Source: Hyphomicrobiales bacterium
GTDB taxonomy: Bacteria; Pseudomonadota; Alphaproteobacteria; Rhizobiales; Rhizobiaceae
Direction: 5' to 3'
Assembly (NCBI GenBank): GCA_900472175.1
Contig: UCHD01000005.1
Span: forward strand, 186,001 to 250,000
Length of the DNA: 64,000 bases
Below are positions 9,263 to 16,449 of the stretch, piece after piece. A model generated the notes under the pieces. That model was not told the origin of the DNA. It searched no databases and saw nothing but the letters and a program-made list of their open reading frames with translations. Made by a program: the position numbers and the translations under genes. Within the stretch, counting starts at the first letter, position 1, and each line of letters begins with the position of its first letter.

Positions 9263-10747
9263 ATGACGACCAAACTTTCGCTCGCCAACCTCGACGCCAT
9301 CAAGGCGACAGCCGCGATCCCGGCCTATGACCGGTCCTCGTTGAAGGCTGGCATCATCCATTTTGGTGTCGGCAATTTCCATCGCGCCCATCAGGCAATC
9401 TACCTCGATGACCTGTTCAACACCGGCAGCGACCACGATTGGGCCATCGTCGGGGCAGGGGTGTTGCCTTCGGATGAGGCGATGCGGGCAAAGCTCGAAG
9501 CGCAGGATTTTCTGACGACGGTGGTCGAGCAGGATAACAACAAGAGTGCGGCCCGCGTCACCGCACCGATGATCGATTATCTGCGGCCCGGCAACGCGAC
9601 GGCGACCATTGCTGCGCTTGCAGACCCTGCGATCCGCATCGTCTCGCTGACGATCACCGAGGGTGGCTATTTCATCGATCCGGCATCCGGCGTGTTCAAT
9701 CCGAAACATCCGGCCATCGTCGACGACGGCCAGAATCCGGGCGATCCAAAAACCGTGTTTGGCTTGATCATTGCCGGGTTGAAGGCCCGAAAGGACAAGG
9801 GCATCGTGCCGTTCACGGTGATGTCCTGCGACAATATCCCGGGCAATGGTGAAGTGACGCATGCAGCGGTGTCAGGTCTTGCGCGTCTGTCCGATCCGGC
9901 GTTTGCCGAATGGATCGAGGCCAATGTCGCCTTCCCGAACGGCATGGTCGACCGCATCACGCCGGCGACCGGCCCGCGCGAAGTCGGCATCGTCGCCGAT
10001 GAGTATGGCATTGACGACAACTGGCCGGTCTTTTGCGAAGAGTTCAAGCAATGGGTGCTTGAGGATCATTTTCCGGCCGGACGTCCGGCCCTTGAAAAGG
10101 TCGGCGTCCAGTTTGTTCCGGATGTTGCGCCCTACGAACATATGAAGATTCGTATCCTCAACGGCGGCCATGCGGCAATCGCCTATCCGGCAGCGCTTCT
10201 CGATATCCACTTTGTCCACGAAGCGATGGAGGACAAGACTGTCTGCGCTTTCCTCGCCAAGCTGGAGGAAGACGAGATCATCCCGGTCATCCCGCCGGTG
10301 CCCAACACCGATCTGACTGCCTATTTCAAAAAGGTCGAATCGCGGCTGTTCAATCCAAAAATCGCCGACACGATCCCGCGTCTGGCGCAGGACGGTTCCA
10401 ACCGCCAGCCGAAATTCATTCTGCCGACGACGGCAGACCGGTTGCGGCGCGGCGAGGATGTCATCGGCCTGGCACTGGTCTCGGCGCTCTGGTGCCGGTA
10501 TTTTGCGGGTACCACCGATAGCGGCAAGGGCATCACGTTCAACGATGCCAGTGCCGACCGGCTTCACGCGGCGGCAATCAAAGCCAAGGACGATCCACAG
10601 GCCTTTCTTGCGCTTTCGGACATCTTCGGCGATGTTGCGCAATCAACGCTGTTCCAGAAACGGTTCGCGCATGCGCTGCGGATGCTCTGGGACAAGGGCA
10701 CGCGGGCAACGCTGCAGCTCTATCTCGACGGAGAACTTGGAGAATGA
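9263..10747 (+). CDS. mtlK: mannitol 2-dehydrogenase MtlK
   Basis: 494 residues from the ATG at 9263. It is a long-chain, zinc-independent polyol dehydrogenase that oxidises D-mannitol (and usually D-arabitol and sorbitol) to the ketose with NAD. The N-terminal Rossmann motif is GVGNFHRAHQ, and the polyol dehydrogenase signature KIRILNGGHAAIAYPA lies in the middle. Another in-frame ATG sits at 9257, but the AAAGGA ribosome site touches it, whereas 9263 has normal spacing. It follows smoS by 27 bases in the same operon. Confidence 0.94.
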   Translation: MTTKLSLANLDAIKATAAIPAYDRSSLKAGIIHFGVGNFHRAHQAIYLDDLFNTGSDHDWAIVGAGVLPSDEAMRAKLEAQDFLTTVVEQDNNKSAARVTAPMIDYLRPGNATATIAALADPAIRIVSLTITEGGYFIDPASGVFNPKHPAIVDDGQNPGDPKTVFGLIIAGLKARKDKGIVPFTVMSCDNIPGNGEVTHAAVSGLARLSDPAFAEWIEANVAFPNGMVDRITPATGPREVGIVADEYGIDDNWPVFCEEFKQWVLEDHFPAGRPALEKVGVQFVPDVAPYEHMKIRILNGGHAAIAYPAALLDIHFVHEAMEDKTVCAFLAKLEEDEIIPVIPPVPNTDLTAYFKKVESRLFNPKIADTIPRLAQDGSNRQPKFILPTTADRLRRGEDVIGLALVSALWCRYFAGTTDSGKGITFNDASADRLHAAAIKAKDDPQAFLALSDIFGDVAQSTLFQKRFAHALRMLWDKGTRATLQLYLDGELGE

Positions 10748-10828
10748 TGTCATGACGCCTCGGCTCTCGTGTAACGTCGTGGTTGCGATCTGCGGCCATT
10801 TTGGCGGGCAAGCGGTGGCTTGACGGAG

Positions 10829-11524
10829 ATGAATACGCATCCGGCAAAATTGGTGATTTTCGATTGCGATGGGGTTCTGGTCGATAGCGAACCCTTGTCG
10901 CTTGATGTGCTGGTTCGCGTGTTGCGCAATGCCGGTGTCGACATGGATACCGAAGAGGCAACCGAACGCTTTCTGGGTAAAAGCCTAAAGACAATGTCGG
11001 ATATTCTGCACGAGGACTACGGCCTTGCAGTCGATGATCATTTTCTGGAGCAGATGCGGCTTGATCTCTACCAGCGGTTCCGTCAGGAATTGCAGCCGGT
11101 TGCGGGGATCGCCACGGCGCTTGATCAGCTCGATCTTCCGCGTTGCGTCGCCTCGTCGAGCCAGATGGAACGTATCCGGCTTTCCCTGACGATCACCGGG
11201 CTGATCGGCAAGCTCGAGCCGCATCTGTTCAGTTCGAGCATGGTCAAGCGTGGCAAGCCGGCGCCGGATCTCTTCCTGCACGCCGCAGCCGAGATGGCGA
11301 CGCCGCCCGAAAACTGCATCGTCATCGAGGACAGCCCTGCCGGGATCGAGGCTGCCAAGGCCGCCGGCATGCGGGTGTTTGCCTTTGCTGGTGCCTCGCA
11401 CGCAAAATCCGAGCGGCATCTGGACTCATTGCGGCGGCTTTCGCCGGACGTGCTGTTTGACGACATGCGGGAATTGATCCATTTTGTCCGTAGGGAACAA
11501 AGGGATGGGAACGCAGGGCTCTGA
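10829..11524 (+). CDS. HAD-superfamily sugar-phosphate phosphatase (PGMB/CbbY-like)
   Basis: 231 residues from the ATG at 10829; an in-frame TTG at 10820 would add three. HAD motif I is FDCDGVLVDSE with nucleophile Asp12 and acid/base Asp14, motif II is ASSSQMERI, and motifs III/IV are KPAPDLFLHAAAEM and VIEDSPAGIEAAKAAGM. These place it among small phosphatases or mutases acting on sugar phosphates. The stop overlaps the start of the kinase gene by one base, so it belongs to the polyol operon and probably acts on a phosphorylated intermediate or by-product. The substrate is unknown. Confidence 0.85.
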   Translation: MNTHPAKLVIFDCDGVLVDSEPLSLDVLVRVLRNAGVDMDTEEATERFLGKSLKTMSDILHEDYGLAVDDHFLEQMRLDLYQRFRQELQPVAGIATALDQLDLPRCVASSSQMERIRLSLTITGLIGKLEPHLFSSSMVKRGKPAPDLFLHAAAEMATPPENCIVIEDSPAGIEAAKAAGMRVFAFAGASHAKSERHLDSLRRLSPDVLFDDMRELIHFVRREQRDGNAGL

Positions 11525-13104
11525 TGGCGGATTTGATCGTTGCTGTCGATGTCGGAACCGGCAGCGCTCGCGCTGGCATTTTCGATCGGCATGGCAAGCA
11601 ATTGGCCCGGGCGGACTATCCGATCGCGATGAACCGGCCGGAAGAAAATCACGCCGAGCATGATTCCGAAAATATCTGGGCCGCCGTGTGCATCGCCGTC
11701 AAGACGGCCCGTGCCAAGGCCGGGGTGCCTGCCGAAGCCATTGCTGCAATCGGTTTCGATGCGACATGCTCACTGGTCGTCCGGGACATGGACGGCGCGC
11801 CGTTATCAGTCAATAGCAAGGGTGATCCGCGCTGGGATACGATCGTCTGGCTCGATCATCGGGCGTTGAAGCAGGCTGACTTCTGCACGGCCACGCAACA
11901 TCCTGTCCTCAACCATTCCGGCCGGGTCATGTCTCCTGAAATGGAGATGCCCAAGCTGATGTGGCTGAAGAAGAACCTGCCGCAGCAATGGGAAAAGACG
12001 GGCTATTTCTTCGATCTCGCTGACTTCATGTCCTGGCGGGCAACCGGCAATACTGCGCGCTCACGCTGCACGCTGACGGCCAAGTGGAACTATCTTTCAC
12101 ACAAGGAAAACGGCTGGCAGGACGAGTTTCTCGAACGGATCGGGCTTGAGGACCTGCGTGAGCGTGGCGGGCTGCCGGAAAAGACCTTGCCGGTCGGGCA
12201 ATCGGTTGGGCATCTGACGGCTGCAGCTGCGGCAGAACTCGGTCTGCATGAGGGCTGCGCGGTGGCGACGGGGCTGATCGATGCCTATGCCGGTGCTATC
12301 GGCGTGCTTGGCGGGTTCGCCGGCGAGCCAGAAAAGCTGGAGCGCCAACTCGCGCTGATTGCGGGAACCTCGAGCTGCATTGTTGCCTTTTCCAAGGACA
12401 TGAAGCCGGGATTCGGCATGTGGGGGCCTTATTACGAGGCGGCGTTTGCCGACAGCTGGCTGATCGAGGGTGGGCAATCGGCGACCGGCGCCTTGCTCGA
12501 TCATGTGGTCCGCAGCCATAGTGCTGGTGGGGAGCCGGATGCCGAGATTCATGCGCGGATAGTCCTTCGTATTCAGGAATTGCGGGCGGCCTACGGGACC
12601 GAGTTTGCGGCCCGGCTGCATGTGTTGCCGGATTTTCACGGCAACCGGTCGCCGCTTGCCGATCCGCACGCGCTCGGCGTCATCAGCGGCTTGACGCTGG
12701 ACAGTTCGTTCGACGCGCTGTGCCGTCTCTACTGGCGCACCTGCGTCGCCATCGCGCTCGGCATTCGCCACATTCTTGAAATGATGAAAGAGGCTGGCTA
12801 CGACCTCGACACGTTGCATGTGACCGGCGGCCATGTTCGCAATGCGTTGCTGATGGAGCTTTATTCCGACGTGACCGGCTGTACGGTCGTCGTGCCGGAA
12901 ACCAACGATGCCGTGTTGCTTGGCACCGCCATGGTCGCCTCTGTCGCCGGCGGCCTCTATCCGGACCTGCGCACCGCTGGACCGGCGATGTCCCCGGGCG
13001 GTCATGCGCAATATCCCAATGCGCAGATGCGGGAAACTTACGACCGCGATTATCGCAAGTTCCTCAGCCTCTACCGGCATCGCGTCGAGCTGGAAACCTT
13101 GTAA
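11524..13104 (+). CDS. FGGY-family pentulose kinase (probably D-ribulokinase/xylulokinase)
   Basis: 526 residues. The actin-like sugar kinase fold is shown by the N-terminal phosphate loop VDVGTGSARAGIFD, the motif FDATCSLVV, the mid-protein AGTSSCIVAF and the C-terminal TGGHVRNALLMELYSDVTGC. The pattern fits the ribulokinase-like FGGY pentulose kinases better than glycerol kinase. In this operon it would phosphorylate the pentulose made when arabitol, ribitol or xylitol is oxidised by SmoS or MtlK. It is the last gene of the polyol operon. Which pentulose it prefers cannot be read from sequence. Confidence 0.85.
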   Translation: MADLIVAVDVGTGSARAGIFDRHGKQLARADYPIAMNRPEENHAEHDSENIWAAVCIAVKTARAKAGVPAEAIAAIGFDATCSLVVRDMDGAPLSVNSKGDPRWDTIVWLDHRALKQADFCTATQHPVLNHSGRVMSPEMEMPKLMWLKKNLPQQWEKTGYFFDLADFMSWRATGNTARSRCTLTAKWNYLSHKENGWQDEFLERIGLEDLRERGGLPEKTLPVGQSVGHLTAAAAAELGLHEGCAVATGLIDAYAGAIGVLGGFAGEPEKLERQLALIAGTSSCIVAFSKDMKPGFGMWGPYYEAAFADSWLIEGGQSATGALLDHVVRSHSAGGEPDAEIHARIVLRIQELRAAYGTEFAARLHVLPDFHGNRSPLADPHALGVISGLTLDSSFDALCRLYWRTCVAIALGIRHILEMMKEAGYDLDTLHVTGGHVRNALLMELYSDVTGCTVVVPETNDAVLLGTAMVASVAGGLYPDLRTAGPAMSPGGHAQYPNAQMRETYDRDYRKFLSLYRHRVELETL

Positions 13105-13146
13105 AATAGGGGATCAGCACGCTTTGAAAAAAAATGAGACCGGCGC

Positions 13147-13171
13147 GGAACTTTTTGTCCGCGGATCCGTT
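13147..13171 (+). promoter_or_regulatory. exact EcfG promoter (GGAAC-N16-CGTT) before a predicted small RNA
   Basis: GGAAC at 13147-13151, 16 bases, CGTT at 13168-13171 on the plus strand. This equals the EcfG consensus and has the same spacing as the box before phyR. No protein gene lies downstream on this strand before nepR at 15511, but a hairpin-rich stretch ending in a strong terminator begins about ten bases later. Confidence 0.75.
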
Positions 13172-13177
13172 TCCCTG

Positions 13178-13305
13178 CTGTCTGGATAGCGGTTTTCATC
13201 GCCCCCAATGGAAACCCCAATTTATATCCGGCGATCAACTCACACGTCCCCTCGGTGAGTTGTCAATATCAGCCAGTGCCTTCCCCCGGCGCTGGCTGTT
13301 TTTTT
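13178..13305 (+). ncRNA. predicted EcfG-dependent small RNA with C-rich hairpin loops
   Basis: About 128 nucleotides between an exact EcfG promoter and an intrinsic terminator, with no convincing reading frame. Three hairpins are visible. Hairpin 1: 13191-13199 pairs with 13208-13216 (9 bp, loop CGCCCCCA). Hairpin 2: 13236-13243 pairs with 13255-13262 (8 bp, loop ACGTCCCCTCG). The third is the terminator (loop TTCCCCC). Outer pairing of GGATA (13184) with TATCC (13225) may close hairpin 1. Loops rich in C are typical of riboregulators that pair with G-rich ribosome sites; GsrN, the sigma-T-dependent RNA of Caulobacter, is the obvious functional comparison. The 5' end is estimated from the promoter. 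Confidence 0.6.
13271..13305 (+). terminator. intrinsic terminator of the predicted small RNA
   Basis: AGCCAGTGCC (13271-13280) pairs with GGCGCTGGCT (13288-13297), ten pairs with one G-U and a TTCCCCC loop, followed by G and seven T. It is too far (about 170 bases) from the pentulose kinase stop to be only that gene's terminator, though it may serve both. Confidence 0.8.
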
Positions 13306-13364
13306 GTCTTCATTTCCGGTATGAGAGAGATCGGGTTGCGGGCTACCATCGCCGGCTTGCCGGC

Positions 13365-14378
13365 TTATGTTTCGTTGATGATTTCATATTCCCGTGACGG
13401 AATGGTCAGGCGGTACTCGATCCGGTCGGGCGTGGTCAGATACAGGGCCTTGCCGCCGATCGCCACGGGAACGACGCGCTCCAGAACCGTGCGCGCAAAG
13501 GTATGATCGTCCGCCTCGCGCAGGGCGGCAGCGGGCGGCATGAGTTCGACCCAGGCCAGCTCGATGGCCTCATCCTCGTCGAGGATCGTCTCGAAACAAT
13601 CGATCATCAGCGAATTTACGCCTGCTGATATAGCTCCGTACGACGCCGAATTGACGGCCAGTTCGTGCAGCGCAAGGCCGATATGCAACGTTGCGTTGGG
13701 GGACAGATGCGCATTGATGCCGTTGATGGAGATAGGCGTTTGCGAATCCGGCCAATAAGCGCTCAACTGCCGCTCGGTGAGCGTAAAAAGATAGGCGCCG
13801 CGCCAGCTTGAATCCGTCACGAGATCCTGCGAATAGGCTAGCGACTGGATCCGTCCGCGAAATTTGATGAGGAAATAGTCCAGCGACAGGGCCTGGCGGG
13901 CCGTCTGCGTTGCAATCCCCTGGATGATGGCGAGCAGGTTCTTGGACCGGTGGCTCAGTTCACGCAGCAGGGTCTTCAGGATGCGTTCGCGATGCCGCGT
14001 TTCCGAAATATCGGTAATCACAGAAAGAATGCCGGCCATCCCAGCCATGTCAACGCGTTCGATATCGATCCGGTAGGTCAGCACTCCGTTTGCCGACGTC
14101 ACGTCGATTTCGGTCGATGCAGGAGTACTGGTGCCGGCTACAGTGCGTTTCAAGGCGATCAGGCGGGCGCCATCCTCGGCGCCAAATACAGTTTCATCCG
14201 CTTCTCTCGTCGTTGCCAGCAATTGCAACGCTTCAGGCAGGTTTCCGGAAACAACCGTATTGAAACCGTCTGGCTGATAAACATAGCCCGCGCCGGACTT
14301 CTTCAAAACCAGGTCCATCAGGACCTTGCTTGTATTGGCGCCGGTCTTGGTCGGGGCTGAATTGCCTGCATTGCCCAC
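13365..14378 (-). CDS. PAS-domain HWE-type sensor histidine kinase near phyR
   Basis: 337 residues, no membrane segment. A PAS-like domain covers about residues 20-130. The dimerisation/phosphoacceptor helix reads LLRELSHRSKNLLAIIQ with His143, and the ATPase domain has HELAVNSASYG (His238, Asn243) and WVE (Trp276, Glu278), the residues that name the HWE family. The glycine-rich GFG..LIER box of typical members is replaced by DHTFARTVLERV (292-303), so ATP-lid function may be altered. Its place beside phyR suggests it feeds phosphate to PhyR in the general stress response; the signal is unknown. Confidence 0.85.
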   Translation of the reverse strand: MGNAGNSAPTKTGANTSKVLMDLVLKKSGAGYVYQPDGFNTVVSGNLPEALQLLATTREADETVFGAEDGARLIALKRTVAGTSTPASTEIDVTSANGVLTYRIDIERVDMAGMAGILSVITDISETRHRERILKTLLRELSHRSKNLLAIIQGIATQTARQALSLDYFLIKFRGRIQSLAYSQDLVTDSSWRGAYLFTLTERQLSAYWPDSQTPISINGINAHLSPNATLHIGLALHELAVNSASYGAISAGVNSLMIDCFETILDEDEAIELAWVELMPPAAALREADDHTFARTVLERVVPVAIGGKALYLTTPDRIEYRLTIPSREYEIINET

Positions 14379-14505
14379 GCGAAGCGCCTTCCATTCTCTG
14401 ATCGATTGTCCGTTCCACCCTGGCAGCGTCCGGGGTAGAGCGGTTGTTTCCGGTCAGTGGTGCGACCGGTAACGGGCCGGCTCGAATATCGACGCATCCG
14501 TCAGA

Positions 14506-14526
14506 GGTCCCGGCATGGCCGGGGCC
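14506..14526. terminator. GC-rich hairpin between phyR and the kinase gene
   Basis: GGTCCCGGC (14506-14514) pairs with GCCGGGGCC (14518-14526) around a three-base loop, 48 bases beyond the phyR stop. There is no T run, so termination strength is doubtful. Confidence 0.45.
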
Positions 14527-14573
14527 TTTGGACAATTTGGTTTCTCAACAGAATGCTCTGGGCGAGACGGGCC

Positions 14574-15368
14574 TCAAGCCGCAGCCTTGGTGGATTCGTT
14601 GAAGAAAAGTGCCTGACTGATCAGCGCCTTGACCATGTCCGGGTTGAACGGTTTGGTGACCAGGAAGGTTGGCTCGGGCCGTTCGCCGGTCAAGAGGCGT
14701 TCGGGGAACGCCGTGATGAAAATCACCGGAATGGCCGTGTTCTTCAGGATTTCGTTGACAGCGTCGATACCGGAACTGCCATCGGCGAGCTGGATATCGG
14801 CGAGCACCATGCTTGGCCGCGTTGCCTTGAACAGGGCGACGGCCTCATCACGGGTGCGCGCGATGCCGGTGACCTTATGCCCCAGGCTTTCGACCATCTG
14901 TTCGATATCGATCGCAATCAGCGGCTCGTCTTCGATGATCATGATATCGGTGGCGACCTGACGGGAAATTTCCTCCGACGCACGCTCCAGCAACTGGTTC
15001 ATGCCGCTTTCGGTTGTATCGAGAACTTCCGCCGCCTCGCCGACGCGGAAGCCTTCGACCGAGACGAGAAGAAAGGCCTGGCGCGCGCGCGGCGATACGG
15101 ATGCCAAATTGATCGAGGCGCGTTTTTCCCAGGCGAACGGTGAGACCGGTTCAGGAATCAGCACCGACGATGAGCCGAACAGCTTGGTGTAAAGCTGGAA
15201 CAGGGCAACCCTGTCATTGCTGGCTTCCGGGAAAATGCCGACATCTGCAATCAGGGCTTCCAGAACGGCTGCGACATAGGCGTCGCCCGACGTCTGCGAT
15301 CCGGTCAACGCGCGGGAATACCGGCGCAGATAGGGCAGGAACGGTGCGATCCGGGTGGACAGTGACAT
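14574..15368 (-). CDS. phyR: general stress response regulator PhyR
   Basis: 264 residues. PhyR is the anti-anti-sigma switch of the alphaproteobacterial general stress response: when phosphorylated, its sigma-like domain binds NepR and frees EcfG. Residues 1-135 form the sigma-factor-like domain (SPRARQAFLLVSVEGFRVGEAAEVLD) and residues 141-258 a receiver with acidic pair Glu146-Asp147, phosphoacceptor Asp191 (LADIQL), FITA and TKPF. It is divergent from nepR-ecfG and preceded by an exact EcfG promoter, so it is autoregulated. Confidence 0.97.
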   Translation of the reverse strand: MSLSTRIAPFLPYLRRYSRALTGSQTSGDAYVAAVLEALIADVGIFPEASNDRVALFQLYTKLFGSSSVLIPEPVSPFAWEKRASINLASVSPRARQAFLLVSVEGFRVGEAAEVLDTTESGMNQLLERASEEISRQVATDIMIIEDEPLIAIDIEQMVESLGHKVTGIARTRDEAVALFKATRPSMVLADIQLADGSSGIDAVNEILKNTAIPVIFITAFPERLLTGERPEPTFLVTKPFNPDMVKALISQALFFNESTKAAA

Positions 15369-15416
15369 ATAAAAACTCCCTCAATCTGGCCGAGTTTATG
15401 GCCATGACAGCGGAGA

Positions 15417-15441
15417 AACGCGACGCAAAAAAAAAGGTTCC
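15417..15441 (-). promoter_or_regulatory. EcfG promoter of phyR (GGAAC-N16-CGTT)
   Basis: Read on the minus strand, GGAAC occupies 15441-15437 and CGTT 15420-15417, separated by exactly 16 bases. The -10 element lies 48 bases before the phyR start. This matches the consensus known for EcfG/RpoE2 promoters of rhizobia. Confidence 0.85.
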
Positions 15442-15449
15442 TTGCGAGC

Positions 15450-15474
15450 GGAACATTTTTTTGGGCTGTGCATT
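15450..15474 (+). promoter_or_regulatory. probable EcfG promoter of nepR-ecfG (GGAAC-N16-CATT)
   Basis: GGAAC at 15450-15454, then after 16 bases CATT at 15471-15474, one change from CGTT. It lies 37 bases before the nepR ATG and is back to back with the phyR promoter. Autoregulation of nepR-ecfG is common in this group. Confidence 0.5.
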
Positions 15475-15510
15475 ATCGTGGCAGGTAAACCTCGAAGGTA
15501 TTTTATTTTG

Positions 15511-15705
15511 ATGACCGACAAACTTGGGGCAGGGCGTGAGACGATACTGTCTGCACGCACCGACAGTCCGAATGCGCAGATTGCCACGAAGCTCCGCGCC
15601 CTTTATCTCTCTGTTCAAGAAGAAGCCATTCCGGACCGGTTTCTCGATCTGCTCGAGAAGCTTGATGCGGTCGAGCGTCAGTCTATGCCGGATGTGGCAG
15701 AATGA
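15511..15705 (+). CDS. nepR: anti-sigma factor NepR
   Basis: 64 residues from the ATG at 15511; an upstream in-frame codon (15442) would start inside the promoter and is rejected. NepR binds and blocks EcfG and is itself bound by phosphorylated PhyR. The conserved core is NAQIATKLRALYLSVQEEAI followed by PDRFLDLLEKLD (about residues 17-49). The stop overlaps the ecfG start (ATGA), which couples translation of inhibitor and sigma factor. Confidence 0.93.
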   Translation: MTDKLGAGRETILSARTDSPNAQIATKLRALYLSVQEEAIPDRFLDLLEKLDAVERQSMPDVAE

Positions 15706-16268
15706 GTGGCGGCATGACGTCTGAAGAACCCAGTTTCAAGCGTGAAATGCTGGCGGCGTTGCCCAGCCTGCGCGCATTTGCCATGTCGCTGATCGGCAGG
15801 CATGACCGGGCTGACGATCTTGTGCAGGACACCATCATGAAGGCATGGGCCAAGCAGGACCATTTCGAGATGGGCACCAATATGAAGGCGTGGCTTTTCA
15901 CCATCCTTCGCAACGAACTGTATAGCCAGATGCGCAAGCGCGGCCGCGAAGTTCAGGACAGCGACGGCTATTTTACCGAATCCCTTGCGCAGCACCCGGC
16001 TCAATACGGTTCGATGGATCTCCAGGATTTCAAGCGGGCGCTGGAAACGTTACCACCGGACCAGCGCGAAGCCATCATTCTCGTCGGTGCGTCCGGCTTT
16101 TCTTACGAGGAAGCGGCGGAAATCTGCGGATGCGCGCTCGGCACCATCAAGAGCCGTGTCAACCGCGCTCGCCAGCGTCTGCAGGACATTCTCCAGGTGA
16201 CAGGTGAAAACGAGTATGGCCCCGATGCGACATCGGCACCGATGACATCGCGCGCTTTCATTTCCTGA
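15702..16268 (+). CDS. ecfG: general stress sigma factor EcfG
   Basis: 188 residues, ECF sigma-70 type. Region 2 spans about residues 14-85 (LVQDTIMKAWAKQDHFEMG, WLFTILRNELYS) and region 4 about 110-170 (LPPDQREAIILVGASGFSYE, then CALGTIKSRVNRAR). It directs RNA polymerase to GGAAC-N16-CGTT promoters, several of which are seen in this window. Gene order phyR / nepR-ecfG and overlap with nepR make the identity firm. A separate copy elsewhere in the genome is possible, since rhizobia often have two. Confidence 0.95.
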   Translation: MSGGMTSEEPSFKREMLAALPSLRAFAMSLIGRHDRADDLVQDTIMKAWAKQDHFEMGTNMKAWLFTILRNELYSQMRKRGREVQDSDGYFTESLAQHPAQYGSMDLQDFKRALETLPPDQREAIILVGASGFSYEEAAEICGCALGTIKSRVNRARQRLQDILQVTGENEYGPDATSAPMTSRAFIS

Positions 16269-16283
16269 CATCAACAAATCTCT

Positions 16284-16316
16284 GCCTGCCAACCTTGGCA
16301 CACCACGTTGGCAGGC
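16284..16316 (+). terminator. terminator-like hairpin after ecfG
   Basis: GCCTGCCAAC (16284-16293) and GTTGGCAGGC (16307-16316) form a perfect 10-bp stem with a 13-base loop, starting 16 bases after the ecfG stop. There is no T tract. Confidence 0.55.
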
Positions 16317-16449
16317 TGCTGTTGTTGAGTGTGATGTGCGTGCGATTGCGTCGCAGGCCGCATTGGTGCAGAAACTGTTTCCGGCGTATTGCAGGGCTGA
16401 GGCCGCGGAGCCGGGAAATTTGACGCTGCCCGGCTGGGTATTGGAATTC

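Noticed and set aside
13255-13506. Possible small protein (83 codons, GTG start) downstream of the EcfG promoter at 13147.
   Set aside because: Its start lies in a hairpin stem, it would run through the intrinsic terminator at 13271-13305 and into the antisense of the kinase gene, and it has no ribosome site. A small RNA explains the region better.
14392-14416. GGAAC (minus strand, 14416-14412) before the HWE kinase, considered as an EcfG promoter.
   Set aside because: At spacings of 16 or 17 the -10 reads AATG or ATGG, without the GTT core.
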